The notes beneath the pieces are model-generated. The model saw only the letters and a list, made by a program, of their open reading frames with translations. It searched no databases and was not told where the DNA came from. Shown piece by piece: positions 22,601 through 34,269 of a stretch of DNA of 64,000 nucleotides; position 1 is the stretch's first letter; each line of letters opens with the position of its first letter. Both the position numbers and the translations under genes were made by a program. Where the stretch lies: NCBI RefSeq assembly GCF_030463535.1, contig NC_132878.1, positions 97,899,040-97,963,039 of the forward strand. The letters are read 5' to 3'. Source of the stretch: Salminus brasiliensis (Eukaryota; Chordata; Actinopteri; Characiformes; Bryconidae).

Positions 22601-23672
22601 ATCCAAAAGATGAAAATGTGAGTGAATGATAAAGTTCTGCAGATAAACAGTCAAAAGCAGAGTCCTGCAGTGAGCTGAGGATTGAATAAGAGACAAATTA
22701 AATTATTAGAAAAACCTACTGGGTCATCTTAGCATGTTGTACTAATAAAATAAATGTCATCTTTTTCAAGTTCATGATAGCCCTTTAATGGACATACAGA
22801 TATATAAAGAGAATATCTTGTAATGAATTAGTAGCACAAAAGAAAATACTGAAACACTGCAGATTTTACAAGTTTTTCCTCCTACAAAGAATGGAGAGGT
22901 CGTAGATACACTTTAACTGTGAGAGACAGAATCTAAAAAAAATCCAGAAAATAACATTACATGATTTTTAAACAACAAGGTTGACAAGATTGGGTTATAT
23001 GGCATTTATCAAAGCAGTTCATTAAGGTAATTTTCCTTTAAGTTTATTCCAATGTAATTTTGTAGTTGTAGTAAAATATGTTGAGAGGTGTGCATAGCAT
23101 TAAAACCAAAAATACAAAAATACTCTACAATATACACTCTACAAATATGAATAAAGCTTATAAATGGTGGAAGCTGAGAATAATCTACCTCTCCCAATAG
23201 TTTAGTGACAAAGGGCGATTTGAAAATTGGTTATGATTACTTAGTTACTGAGTAACTGTAGCATCAACTGTGGTGGAACAGCTGTGAAGACAAGAGTCTT
23301 GGAGACTCTGACATTCCATAAACTGAATGGGTTTATTACCTTTGCAAAGAGAAACCTGAAGTACAACATCAAAAACAAGGACATGAGAGCCCAAAAGACA
23401 GAAGCATGCATCCATCATTTCTACATAACATTTGAGGGGGCGGGGCTTTCTGGGACAGATAAGCAAAGATAAGCATCTTTGGTAAGAGCTGTGTTTTGTC
23501 ATCCTCGCCCTGGGCCTCTTTGTACTTCCCCATTCACCCAGACATAACATACACTAGAACTCTGTTACTGCATAAGTTACTGGAATATGGAAGAACTTTT
23601 ATACTTAGCAGTTGCTTAACTAGCACTCAGTGTACTCAAGAGTATGCAAAGCACAGAGATTATAAGGTCAAG
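22601..23672. other. Spacer, nothing recognised
   Basis: AT-rich with several short open frames on both strands that match no family I know and show no splice context. No gene is supported. Confidence 0.4.
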
Positions 23673-24247
23673 ATATACACTGTATGGGCAAGAGTATTGG
23701 GAAACTACAGGAGCTTTTCTGATACCCCATTCTAACCATTCTAACTAGGCTGTATTAATCTGTAGCTGGTCCTAAACTCTACCAGCAGCAGCAGGTGTGA
23801 AGCTCTGCATCAGTTGGAGGCTTTTCTGCCCTCTGTTCTGAGCTCAGCACTCGGCCCTGACCCCGCTCTGTAACTTTACGTGGTCTGACAGACACTCGGT
23901 GGCTGAGCTGCTCTCTGTGAGCTGTTCCTCCTAAACTCTTCCACTGTTCAATAATAACACCACTCACAGCTGATGGAGGAAGATCTAGGAGGGAGAAAAT
24001 TTCACCAGCTCACTTGTTTTTGTTGGTGCAGCGGTGTCTCCTATTACATACAGAACCACGCTGGAGTTCAGTGAGCTCTTTAGAACCTCCCGTTCTTTCA
24101 CTGATGTGTGGAAGAAAGGCAGACTGCAGGGCTAGAGGCTGGATTTTATTCACCTGTGGCAATGGTACTGAATGAAACACCTGATTTCAATGACTTAGAA
24201 ATATCCCAATATTTTGGTATATTATATATACAATATAGTGTATATAT
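23673..24247. mobile_element. MITE-like non-autonomous DNA element, about 575 bp
   Basis: The ends are inverted: ATATACACTGTATGGGCAAG..TATTGGG on the left and CCCAATATTTTGG..CAATATAGTGTATAT on the right. The interior is GC-rich and non-coding. Similar inverted ends frame the elements at 37125, 45347 and 54796. Confidence 0.75.
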
Positions 24248-25095
24248 AAGGTTATCAGAAAACAGTTTACAGATTACTTGGAATTATATTACTGATCATC
24301 TGACAATTATACATTTTCCCTTAACCAATGTTATGTTTTTGTTAAGCTGTGGTGTAAATACTCCTTGTTTGAAAAAGTCTTGGTAATATTAAAGAGAGCA
24401 GTGGGTGAATGACACCAAGAGGTGAGGTTGTTGGCTTTTTTCTAAATATTATATCTGTTCATTCTAACATTTGAAGCATCCCCAAACTCTCCTAAACCAC
24501 TGGGCACGGCTTGGAAGGTAGAAAATCCAGCTCTAAGGATGTAATATGGGATTTGATAGTTTCAATCTTACATTTAAAAAGTGGTAGAATTCTCACACTG
24601 CCATGAGGATAATATTCAAACCCAAGTGAAGGTTGAAGCAGAGCATTAAAAGTGCCAAACAAAACTTTAGGTCTGTCACAGTTTTTAACTATAATGCACA
24701 ATCAGTATACTTACCTAGTGGATTTAACAGATAGTTAAGTAGCTAAGCAACTTTTAAAAAAGGTTATATGTAGTCTTCTACAAGCCTGAGTAATTTTCTC
24801 ATTGGCTGAATTTAACTGAACTCTAGGTTTGATAAGGGCAACAGTATCAAGAACAGCTGAACAATTGGGATGAGCAAAACCATTTACAAAAAATCACTAG
24901 CTGTGCATGAACTGACATACATAGACAAACAACATTAAATCAGGAACATGGAAGTGCCCAGTAAAAGCTGAGCTAAGCACAACTGCTCTATAATCAGAGA
25001 ACCTAGCCTCTTCAACATCCAATGTGTCAAAACTAGTTGAAAATTATGGATATAACTATATATGCATAACTATATATGATAAAACTGAGGTTTAC
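24248..25095. other. Spacer, nothing recognised
   Basis: No open frame with a recognisable domain and no second lectin exon on the minus strand, although the leader exon just to the right would need one here. Confidence 0.45.
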
Positions 25096-25168
25096 CTTTC
25101 ATAGATGAAGCATCGGTGGAAGCAGCCACTGTAATCACTCCCAGCAGGTAAAACAGGTGATGATCCAT
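25096..25168 (-). pseudogene. Orphan lectin leader exon, FTL-2 type
   Basis: 73 bp, the same length as the FTL-2 leader, encoding MDHHLFYLLGVITVAA and ending MKG|GTAAAC. The ATG context (TTTGTAGAGAAATGG) is also shared. The untranslated intron is missing: upstream sequence jumps from GTGATC..CATCC directly to TCTGTTTGTAGAGA, so a transcript would not need the first splice. No downstream D1 exon is found before 21.7 kb, where intron-1 relics appear, so the copy is dead or cut in half. The exon itself has no disabling change. Confidence 0.85.
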
Positions 25169-25246
25169 TTCTCTACAAACAGATCAGATAGAGTCGTCTC
25201 TCGGATGTGATCAGATTCACTGAAGCTCACCTTGTGTCAGGCAGAG

Positions 25247-25253
25247 CTTTATA
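25247..25253 (-). promoter_or_regulatory. TATA box of the orphan leader exon
   Basis: The minus strand reads CTTCTATAAAGCTCTGCCTG, matching the FTL-2 promoter. It lies about 80 bp upstream of the leader ATG. Confidence 0.6.
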
Positions 25254-25399
25254 GAAGGCTTAAAAAGGGGAACTCCACCAATTTAGACTAAAGGTTGACC
25301 TCACTAGAATGCCTCAGGCTCCATAAACAACATTTTATCATCATAACTTGTGAGAATGAACTTATCAACAATTGCAGTAAGAGAACCCATACCCCTCCT

Positions 25400-25560
25400 G
25401 ATCAGGAGGAGGTTAATCAACCGTACTTGAAGCTCGAAGGGCTCTTGGTGCAGACCAGCTTTTGACCATTGCCATCAAGTACGGAGGGGCTGGTCCAGTC
25501 TTGGCTTTGTAGGCCAGCGTCAGGGTTTTGAATCTGATGGACTTGTCAGAGTGCTCTCAA
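25400..25560 (-). mobile_element. L2-like LINE fragment
   Basis: CCGTACTTGAAGCTCGAAGG then CTTTTGACCATTGCCATCAA and CTTTGTAGGCCAGCGTCAGG match the 33.0-kb and 62.2-kb LINE copies. It encodes part of the C-terminal region (LAYKAK..PAPPYL..MVKS). Confidence 0.85.
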
Positions 25561-26199
25561 TGTGGTGAGAGGAAAATTAAGCAAGGGCTCAATTCAGGTT
25601 GAATGGACTGTGTAAAGTATTATAGTTGGGGTTGGGACAAAATTGTTAATGTTAATGTTGACACATGCATTCATTGGCTGATGTACTGATTAGAACATCT
25701 GATGTTTCTTTTGTAATGACTCAACTCATTATAGTGTCCTAGAGGAGCAACTGCTCCGTTTAACTGAGGTTTTCGGGGAATGCTTGCATGGAAGGGGACA
25801 TTTAAAAGGGGTAGATGTGAAAGTAGGACTATGCACAACAGTGTTGCTTTGATAAGGAAGTTACCCTAAAGCTGCTTGTTGCTTGTTGTTGCAGGATAAA
25901 GAGCATGTGTATAGAAATAGCTGTTGGTGCATTTATCTCATTTATAAAACATTCATGAACTCTTTAAAGAGTCTTTCATGTTCACAGTTTATTACAATGA
26001 GGAAATATGGGTAATCAGTAATTATCAGTAGTTATCAGCAACAAGGAAGAAAAGATAAGTAAAAAAAATGGAAAGACGCACGGTTCTAAGACCCCTTCTG
26101 TTATCGAACTTATTACAGAATAGTTTTATAACTTATTTTGTGACCATAAATACAAGCTTGTTTCATTCGTCAGGCTCAAACAATGCTCTGTGGGCTTTT
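25561..26199. other. Spacer between two orphan leader exons
   Basis: No gene seen. The two stranded leaders (25096 minus, 26387 plus) face away from each other across this stretch. Confidence 0.5.
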
Positions 26200-26462
26200 C
26201 TGAGAGCTTCTGCAGCTTCATCAAGGTGATTCTCAGATTTCTGATGTATTCATAGTAATTGTGTCAGAAAATAGTATTATAAACATGCCAATATATTTAT
26301 ATATTTATGCACAATTAAAATATTGGACAGAAATTACATTCATGTTGTGTATTCATTTTTCTTCTTTTTTGTTTTTTTTTAGAAAAATGGATCATTACAT
26401 ATTTTACATGTTTGGGATCATTGCAGTGACTGGTTTCATTGATGGATTTTATTCCATAAAAA
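26200..26462 (+). pseudogene. Orphan lectin 5' end, FTL-4/5/6 type (untranslated exon and leader exon)
   Basis: 26186-26225 (GCTCTGTGGGC..GAGAGCTTCTGCAGCTTCA) with donor AAG|GTGATT matches the untranslated exon of FTL-6. The leader exon is 26387-26462: acceptor TTTTTTTTTAG, start ATGGATCATTACATATTTTA, product MDHYIFYMFGIIAVTGFIDG, donor AAAA|GTAATA. It has one extra codon but keeps phase 1. The TATAAA seen in FTL-6 is replaced by CAAACAATGCTC. No D1 exon of the same type follows; the next lectin exons are those of FTL-3 at 28888. Confidence 0.8.
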
Positions 26463-27306
26463 GTAATAAAACATACATTTACATACAAGCATTTATTGTA
26501 CATATTGCACAATATAAACAGAGTAAGACTTTTTATGGTTATGGTTGTGACTCATGATTATGAGTATGGTTTTGAGGAACATATACTGGGTAGTTATTAA
26601 TGTCTAATTTTGCAATAAAATATTACTTCATATCATAATGTCAAAATCTGTATTTGAGGAATGACATGCATTCATTCCAGTTAGAAACACATGTAATGGC
26701 CAGTGTAGTGTGTGTCGGTGTGTAGCTAAGTTTGTTTGTGCTGGACACAACAAAGACCACTGGACCAAGCTCTTTCATTTATCATGTATTTCTGTAAGGA
26801 ATGCCTCTGGGGAGCTTTGGATGGTTCTAGTTCATGTAAAGTCGTCTTCTATGAATGTTTATCTATCCCTTATATAAAATAGGAAAGCACAGGTATTTTG
26901 TATATTATATGTTTTAAAATGAGAGAGATATTTTGCCACCCTGGCCTTTCTTTAAATTCAGAAATTTAAGATCCATGGGACTGTTATTTTATATCACACC
27001 CTTCTTTTTCTTAAAGCACTTGAAGAATTATTATTTAGCCAGTCACCTGAGAGCTGCCCTCTTTGCCCAAACAGCTGTTTTCAGGGTTCTGATGCAGTAA
27101 ACCTCCATCCTCCATTCTCAACTTCAGAGCAGTTTCAAATATTTCTAAAAAAGATACTAAAAATTTCTTTTAAAAAAAGGAATCGGTTTCAGCCTGGCAG
27201 GATGTACACCTGTCAAAAAGCAGGGGTTTAATACTGTGACACATCATAAACCTCAGAATCTAAATAAACAGACCACACCAGTAAACCAGATCAAACAGAG
27301 CAATGG
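26463..27306. other. Spacer with a 26-bp Tc1 snippet
   Basis: At 26958-26983, CAGAAATTTAAGATCCATGG matches the Tc1 transposase at 168-193. Otherwise nothing is recognised. Confidence 0.5.
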
Positions 27307-27750
27307 TCAAAAAGCAGCATTGCAGGAAACACAGGATTCAGAACAGTAAGGGACAGTAAAAGAGGGCCAGAACCATTTAATCACTATATGCTCTTGTGAG
27401 TTAATTAACAAGGTGACTGGATCTTTACTGATGGTGAAATGTGGTGTAACTGTGACTCTTTTCTTTTGGGGCACCTGATCAGTTGGAGTCGTTGGAAAGT
27501 CTTGGAAACCCTTGTGCACAGGCTGCAAGGAACCAGAAGCTGAAACACCAACCTCCCTAAAACTGTTGTCTCCCAGTGTAGCCCATAACACTGCCTCATA
27601 AGGAACAGCTTTAATGATGGGGCCATGGGGTGTAACATTCGACCGCTCTGGACTCCTTCCACCACTGGAGCACAAGGGTGAGCACAGGATCATCACCCTG
27701 AGCTGGTTATTCTTAAGAAAGTTTAACAAAAATAGATAAATGACATTCAT
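27307..27750 (-). other. Unidentified open reading frame, 147 codons
   Basis: An open frame on the minus strand with no recognised domain. It has a hydrophobic first 10 residues and is Pro/Thr/Ser-rich later (FPTTPTDQVPQKKR). It sits beside the duplicated block; a short part (27504-27545) resembles 1889-1926, where the frame is not open. It could be a chance frame or a repeat fragment, so I do not call it a gene. Confidence 0.2.
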
Positions 27751-27801
27751 ACTGCTCTCACATCACCAGATCTGAGGTAACGCTTTGGCATTCATGTTTT
27801 T

Positions 27802-28678
27802 AAGTAGGTGAGATATTTATGAATGGTAAGGTATACCATACTACCTCAGAAGTGGCTGATAGGCCTCAGTCTGCAGAGGTTTGAAACCAGATGTTTAGAT
27901 TTTAATTGCTTTACTGGGAGTTGAGCAATCATTTAGCAGCTCTCTAAATTCTCCTATGTGTAGTGTAATAAGAGATTATTGAGTAAGCGGGAAAGATGCT
28001 GGGACCTACCAGGGACTAACTCTTAATGAAAAGAGGAACTATATTGTACATGTCAGCATGTGCTGTTGAAAGTTCACCAGATGGTTCCTCACGATTATAA
28101 CACACGAGTAGAAAGACCTCATTATTAGTATTTTTTCAATAGTAGTTTGGAAATCATGAATTGGGTAACAATACATGTGTATCAATAAGTGTAATGTGTC
28201 AAGTATGGGTCTGAGCAGGAGGTAGGTTAGATAACTATGTATGTGATGCCAATGCAGACGTGCTCTGAAATACAGTCTGTTCTTACTGGGCTTACACAGT
28301 CTTTAAACTTTCAATTTCAGAAGGTTAACTGGGTAAACATAATAATATTAATAAGGGGAGCAAAATTAAAAAAACGAGAAACGGATATTCAGAAAGGCAA
28401 ACGAGGGAAAAGGATGATTGGGTATGTTTAGCTTAGTGTACTGGAAGCCAGGTGAAAACCAGCAACCCACTGAACCAAAGAGCAGTGTGTCACCACTGCA
28501 TTTACAGAGGAGGTGCAAAAAAGAAGTAAAAAAAACACTCCAAGAAGTGGTGGGGAAAAACGTCAGGAACGGCAAACAAAGAAGACACACAAAATGCTGC
28601 ACTCAAACAAAGATAGACAATAAATTTCAAACAAGATTCAACAAAAAAACACCCTCAGCCTAGAGGCTGAGAATAAGG
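27802..28678 (+). repeat. Duplicated block, copy 2 (partner 2012-2612)
   Basis: Same sequence as copy 1 with about 260 extra bases at roughly 28310-28562. The block ends at GAATAAGG, where it is fused straight to the FTL-3 leader exon; in copy 1 the same point is followed by unrelated sequence and FTL-1 lies 2.6 kb further on. So either FTL-3 lost its promoter and untranslated exon by deletion, or FTL-1 gained DNA there. Confidence 0.85.
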
Positions 28679-28930
28679 ATGCCTCATGTTTTACCTGCTG
28701 GTGATGGTAACCATCAGTGCTTTCCCTGAATTGGCAGCCACGAAAGGTACGCATTGCCCTTACATATACGTGTTGTAGGTTCTTTTTTGTATGGCTCCCT
28801 GGATGAATCTCTCTTCAGTTCCCCACCCCTCCCACCACACTAAATAATTACCTACCTCTAATTACCTAATTTCTTTATATTTTACAGAACAAATCTGGAC
28901 TGCACAGCCAAAAAACCTTGCATTTTATGG

Positions 28931-29210
28931 GGCAGTGGTGGCTCAGCGGTTAGAGCGCCAGGATATCGATAACAGGGTTGTGGGTTCGATTCACGGGCTC
29001 GGCAAGCTGCCACTGTTGGGCCCTTGAGCAACGCCCTTTACCCTCTCTGCTCCCCGGGCGCTGGAGTTGGCTGCCCACCGCTCTGGGTGTGTGTGTACTC
29101 ACTGCCCCTAACACATGTGTGTGTGTGAGTATGTGTTCACTACCAGATGGGTTAAATGCGGAGGACACATTTCGCTGTACAGTCCACACTGTACAGTGAC
29201 AAATACGTGC
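28931..29210 (+). mobile_element. SINE inserted in the D1 exon of FTL-3
   Basis: It begins GGCAGTGGTGGCTCAGCGGT (A-box-like) with GGGTTCGATTCACGG (B-box-like) about 50 bp in, then CTGCTCCCCGGGC and a TG-rich stretch. It ends GTACAGTGACAAATACGTGC. The same element lies at 31538-31813 and a fragment at 53820-53945. Compared with FTL-1 the insertion point is after TTTATGG; no obvious target duplication remains. Confidence 0.9.
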
Positions 29211-29557
29211 AAAAGCCACTTAGTCCACCCTGGTTAATAACCCCTGGGCGCCATACGGTCATGCCTACAACGCTATAGATGGAAACACTGATTCAAACTA
29301 CAACCATGGGTCCGCCGGGTGCCACTGAGTGGCAGAAAAAACCCTGGTGGAGAGTGGACCTGCTGGATGAGAACACAGTGACCTCCATCAGCATCACTAA
29401 CAGAGGAGACTCTGCACCAGAGAGAATCAATGGAGCTGAGATACACATCGGAAACTCCTTACTGGACAATGGGAACAGCAATCCTCTGTGCTTACATCTG
29501 TCTCTGCATCCAAGCTCACAACCATGACATCTGGAGTAATTCTTGATGACCAGCTTC

Positions 29558-30422
29558 CGACCGCTGGCCGGACCTGGTAGGTGGCAGCTGGTTTGACGCA
29601 GGTAGAGGGGACAGAAAGAGAAAGTTAGTTCTGAGAGGAATTTTATGGAGGGCGGAGAATGTTGAGCATCCGCATCACAGTGTGTCTGACGACTCCGGCA
29701 GGTCTGATTATAACAGCCTAATTAAAAGGAGAGAGCCAGAAGGTAACACGGACACGGGTGCACCCTGAAAACACCAGCATCTATCTGCTCCACCGTCAAG
29801 AAACCTGAGTGATCACGTGTAAGCAGCGAGACGACAGCTCCAGCATCTCAGTGTACTACAATTCCCTGGGTCCGCAAACTCCTGGACCTTCAACCTTTAT
29901 CTAAGAAACATTAATTACCAAAAGCTAAACTAAACATATGAGTTTCAGCCTAGATTTAAAGATTGAGACTGTGTCTGAGTCCCGAACATTATCTGGAAGG
30001 TTATTCCAGAGTTGGGGGGCTTTATAAGAAAAGGCTCTTCCCCCTGCTGAGGTTTTCTGAATTTTGGGCATGAGTAAGAGGCCAGCACCCTGAGATCTAA
30101 GTAGTCTTGATGGTTCGTAGTATACAATAAGACCCCGCAGGTACTCAGGAGCGAGGCCATGTAGGGCCTTATATCAAATCAAACTCAAATCAAATTTTAT
30201 TTGTCACATCCATAGTAATACACAGTATAACTTGCAGTGAAATGCTTTTTTGACAGTCTGCCCACATCAAAGCTATTCAATAAGATCTAAATTTAAACTA
30301 AACCTTTAAAGTGCAAAAAAAATTAAATAAATAAAATAAAAGTTACATTTAAGTTAAATTTAAGTCAAAAAATAAAATATAAAAATATGAAAATATAGAA
30401 ATATAGAGGTTCCAAAATGAAC
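29558..30422. mobile_element. Insert in FTL-3 intron 2 with LINE and other repeat pieces
   Basis: It is absent from FTL-1, where flanking sequence is continuous. On the minus strand 29945-30170 encodes a LINE C-terminal segment (KALHGLAPEYLRG, then LWNNLPDNVR). 30168-30260 carries AATTTTATTTGTCACATCC, a common fish repeat tail. The rest (29558-29940) is unclassified. Confidence 0.75.
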
Positions 30423-30744
30423 GCTTTTCAGTACTATTTAAAACCATTATTGCCAAGAGTGTAGTAAAAATGACCTGTCATTTGCAGATATTCCTGAAAT
30501 GTATGTTTACATATGTACTGTGTTGTCTATTCTCTTTAGTGCTAGGGTGATCGGCACCATCCCAGCAGAAAAATCCATGATCTTCAAGTTTGAGAAAGGA
30601 TTCTCAGGTTGTTACGTTAACGTGGTCATCCCTGGAAATAACCAGCTTCTGACTCCCTGTGAGGTCGAGGTCTATGGTTATCCCACTCCAGATCAGTAAT
30701 TAGATACTGATGAAGGGAAGTTGCAGAACCTTATCAAGGACTGA

Positions 30745-31537
<793 letters not shown>

Positions 31538-31710
31538 TGGGGCAGTGGTGGCTCAGTGGTTAGAGCACCGGGATATCGATAACAGGGTTGTCGATTCCCG
31601 GGCTCAGCAAGCTGCCACTGTCACTGCCACTGTCACTGCCACTAAGGCCCTTTACCCTCTCTGCTCCCTGGGCACTGGAGTTGGCTGCCCACCGCTCTGG
31701 GGGTGTGTGT

Positions 31711-31745
<35 letters not shown>

Positions 31746-31813
31746 TGTGTGTTCACTACCAGATGGGTTAAATGTGGAGGACACATTTCGCTGTACAGTG
31801 TACAGTGACAAAT
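31538..31813 (+). mobile_element. SINE with an expanded (GT)n tract
   Basis: Same family as 28931-29210: GGCAGTGGTGGCTCAGTGG, CTGCTCCCTGGGCACTGGAG, CACTACCAGATGGGTTAAAT, end GACAAATATGTGC. The TG-rich part has grown into a (GT)n microsatellite at about 31709-31745. Confidence 0.88.
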
Positions 31814-32019
31814 ATGTGCACCTTTATCTCTGTGAGTGTTCATCCCCTAACCAGCCATGACAGACTGAAGTGCTTGAAAAGCATCACTGCCTGTCAAATT
31901 CTGAGTCCCCTTTACTGAGCGCTGAAGTTGACTTTATTTCTGTGTATTCAGATAACTTTCTTTAATATCTTTCCAACAGTGGAGAGAAAAAGGTTAATGT
32001 ATGTAAATGATCAGTAATA

Positions 32020-32400
32020 TTTATTTAGACAGGCCGAGGCATGAGGACACCATAGCCCTACATTTGAACCTGAGTGAAAGATTCATGTGGAGTCCCTGCG
32101 TGCAGTGCTCTTTACTTAGCAGCCCTCGCAGGCAATTTTCATGCATTCATATACTATCCTTAAGGAGCTACAGGGAGAAGCGGGGATGTGCTATATTTAC
32201 AGTTATCCTTTTGCAGGTGCCATGCTAATCTTCTCTGTATCGATCCAATTTTATTATTATAAGTGCTGCCATTGGAAGAACACTCAGCCTTGCCCACAAC
32301 ACTCCCATATGCAGCGTGTGTCTCAACAAGGTTTCTGCAAGAGGGCAGGTCTGAGAGGTACATCTGGTGTCCTGTTGACACTTTGGTACATAAACAGTTT
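32020..32400 (-). repeat. U6-containing duplicated segment, copy A
   Basis: It matches 34270-34670 across AGGACACCATAGCCC, GAGTGAAAGATTCAT, GCAGTGCTCTTTACTTAGCA and CATCTGGTGTCCTGTTGACA. A U6-like sequence sits in the middle of both copies, on the minus strand. Confidence 0.85.
32198..32283 (-). ncRNA. U6 snRNA pseudogene A
   Basis: The minus strand carries GGATCGATACAGAGAAG then ATTAGCATGGCACCTGC, nearly identical to the central part of U6 snRNA (the ACAGAGA box and AGC triad). The 5' stem-loop (CAATGGCAGCAC) is recognisable but altered, and the 3' part beyond GGATAACTG is lost. It is not expected to function. Confidence 0.85.
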
Positions 32401-32514
32401 CCTTCTTTGCTCTGTTGATCAAATAAGTTGCTAAAGCACATCTCTGATCTTTCTACACTGTTATTTTATCAATAATAAGTAAATAGTTATCCAGGTCTTT
32501 TTCTAATTACTAAT

Positions 32515-32582
32515 TATGTACAGCTGCTTTGTGACAACAACAGTTGTAAAAAGTGCTATACAAATAAATTTGACTTGACTTG
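32515..32582 (+). repeat. Fish dispersed repeat (GCTTTGTGACAACAACAG), short copy
   Basis: CAGCTGCTTTGTGACAACA then AAAAAGTGCTATACAAATAA is the reverse of the 21717 repeat, followed by a TGACT repeat. Confidence 0.6.
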
Positions 32583-32689
32583 ACATGACTTGACTACTGT
32601 TCTCAAGGCGATAAAGGGCAGAAGTGGGGATGTGACTAACTTACTTTGAATGCATAGCAAACGGCCTGAGTAGAATTGCAGAGGGGTCT

Positions 32690-34141
32690 TGGAAACATTT
32701 ACATTCATGGCATTTAGCAGACGCTCTTATCCAGAGCGACTTACAAAGTGCTTTGCTATTTACCCAAGAAAACCTTAGCTAGTTAGAATAGACTAATAGT
32801 TCAAAGATACCTCTAAGCTTAGACTCTACTAAACACAAGACAATAAGCCGTCCAAGTACTCTCGGAAGAGGTGGGTCTTCAGTCTGCGTTTGAAGACAGC
32901 GAGCGACTCGGCCGTTCTGACACTCAGGGGAAGCTCGTTCCACCACTTCGGTGCCTGGACAGAAAAAAGCCTGGACGCTTGTCTTCCGTGGATTTTGAGG
33001 GATGGCGGGTCGAGACAAGCCGTACTTGAAGCTCGTAGGGCTCTTGGTGCGGATCGGCTTTTGACCATTGCCATCAAGTATGGAGGAGCTGGTCCGTTCT
33101 TGGCTTTGTAGGCCAGCATCAGGGTTTTGAATCTGATGTGGGCAGCTACAGGAAGCCAGTGAAGAGAACGCAGCAGTGGAGTGATATGGCTGAATTTAGG
33201 GACATTGAAGACGACCCATGTCGCTGCATTCTGGATGAGTTGCAGGGGCCTGATGGTGCGCAGTGGGAGACCAGCCAGAAGAGAGTTGCAGTAGTCAAGT
33301 CTGGAAGTGACGAGAGACTGAACAAGCACCTGGGTGGCCTCTCTAGAGAGGAAGGGTCGAATTCTCCGGATATTGTACAGGAGAAATCTGCAGGACCGAG
33401 TTACGTTTGCAACATGACTTGAGAACGATAACTGATCATCCATGACTACACCAAGACTTCGAGCTTCTGTAAAAGGAGTGACCAGTGAGTTCTCAAAGGA
33501 GATGGCAAGATCGTTTCTTCGTCCAGCAGAGACGTCAGCAAGCATGCTGAGATGCGGGCAGAAACCTGTGTGTCAGACGGTGGGAAAGAAAGGATGAGTT
33601 GAGTATCATCAGCGTAACAGGGGTAAGAGAATCCATGAGAGGATATCACTTTACCAAGAGAACTAGTGTAGAGTGAGAAAAGAAAAGGACCAAGAGCCTT
33701 GTGGAACACCAGTGGAGAGATTACAAGGAGCGGACGTGTCCCCCTGCCATGTTACCTGGTATGAGTGTCCCTGCAGGTATGATGCAAACCATCGCCATGC
33801 AAAGCCGGTAATTCCAAGGCCGGCAAGGATAAACAGGAGGGTATTGTGGTCCACTGTGTCAAGAAGGTTCAGAACCGATGACAGTTTGGCAGCTTTAGCT
33901 GCATGGAGCTTCTCTGTAACTGCAATGAGAGCAGTTTCAGTAGAGTGTGCAGATTTGAAGCCAGACTGGTTAGGGTCCTGTAGATTGTTCAGACTGAGAA
34001 AGAGAGACAGTTGGTTGTAGACAGAACGTTCGAGAATCTTTGAGAGGAAAGAGAGAGGAGAGATGGGTCTGTAGTTGCCGATGTCCAAGCTGTCGAGAGT
34101 TGGCTTCTTTAGGATAGGGACAACTCTGGCAGACTTGAAGG
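32690..34141 (-). mobile_element. L2/CR1-type LINE, 5'-truncated, about 1.45 kb
   Basis: The minus strand encodes reverse transcriptase in broken frames: YRPISPLSFLSKILER at the start, QSGFKSAHSTETALIAV, then the catalytic [12 protein letters not shown] near 33630, and [19 protein letters not shown] through KWWNELPLSVRTAESL to the C terminus. A deletion removes part of the region between the YADD motif and VTRSCRFLLYN. The 3' tail (32690-32770) is CATTTAGCAGACGCTCTTAT and CCAGAGCGACTTAC on the plus strand. It lies between the two U6 segments. Confidence 0.92.
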
Positions 34142-34142
34142 C

Positions 34143-34200
34143 AGATAAGATAAGATAAGATAATCCTTTATTAGTCTCGCAGTGGGGAAATTCTCAAAGA
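34143..34200. repeat. (GATAA)n start of a dispersed repeat
   Basis: GATAAGATAAGATAAGATAA followed by TCCTTTATTAGTCTCGCAG then GGGGAAATTC, a common teleost repeat end. Confidence 0.6.
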
Positions 34201-34269
34201 TGGTACATGACCCGACCCTCTTGACCAAGCTGAATGAAGGAAGAGGGTGACAGGGCAAGGCGTGATCAG

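Larger units (their letters stand above)
28679..30699 (+). pseudogene. FTL-3: fucolectin pseudogene, close copy of FTL-1, broken by a SINE and other insertions
   Basis: Leader 28679-28746: the first ATG of FTL-1 is lost. The ATG at 28679 is out of frame, and an internal one at 28686 would give MFYLLVMVTISAFPE. D1 exon 2 is split: 28888-28930, then a SINE to 29210, then 29211-29486. A one-base gain after HGS shifts the frame at about 29310-29330, and the donor region is deleted after AATCCTC. Intron 2 was replaced by foreign DNA (29558-30422) holding LINE sequence. Exon 3 (from 30540) is readable as ARVIGTIPAEKS and NVVIPGNNQLL but ends in a stop instead of a donor. There is no D2; a Tc1 fragment follows. 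It is most similar to FTL-1. Confidence 0.92.

Noticed and set aside
23245-23550. Open frames on both strands as a gene
   Set aside because: No domain, no splice context and no similarity to any other part of the window.
31545-31843. Overlapping open frames rich in Cys-Val or Thr-His
   Set aside because: They are translations of the (GT)n tract within a SINE.
32829-33545. Open frame of 238 codons on the minus strand as a host gene
   Set aside because: It is the reverse transcriptase C-terminal region of an L2-type LINE and recurs at 39.8, 57.7 and 62.1 kb.
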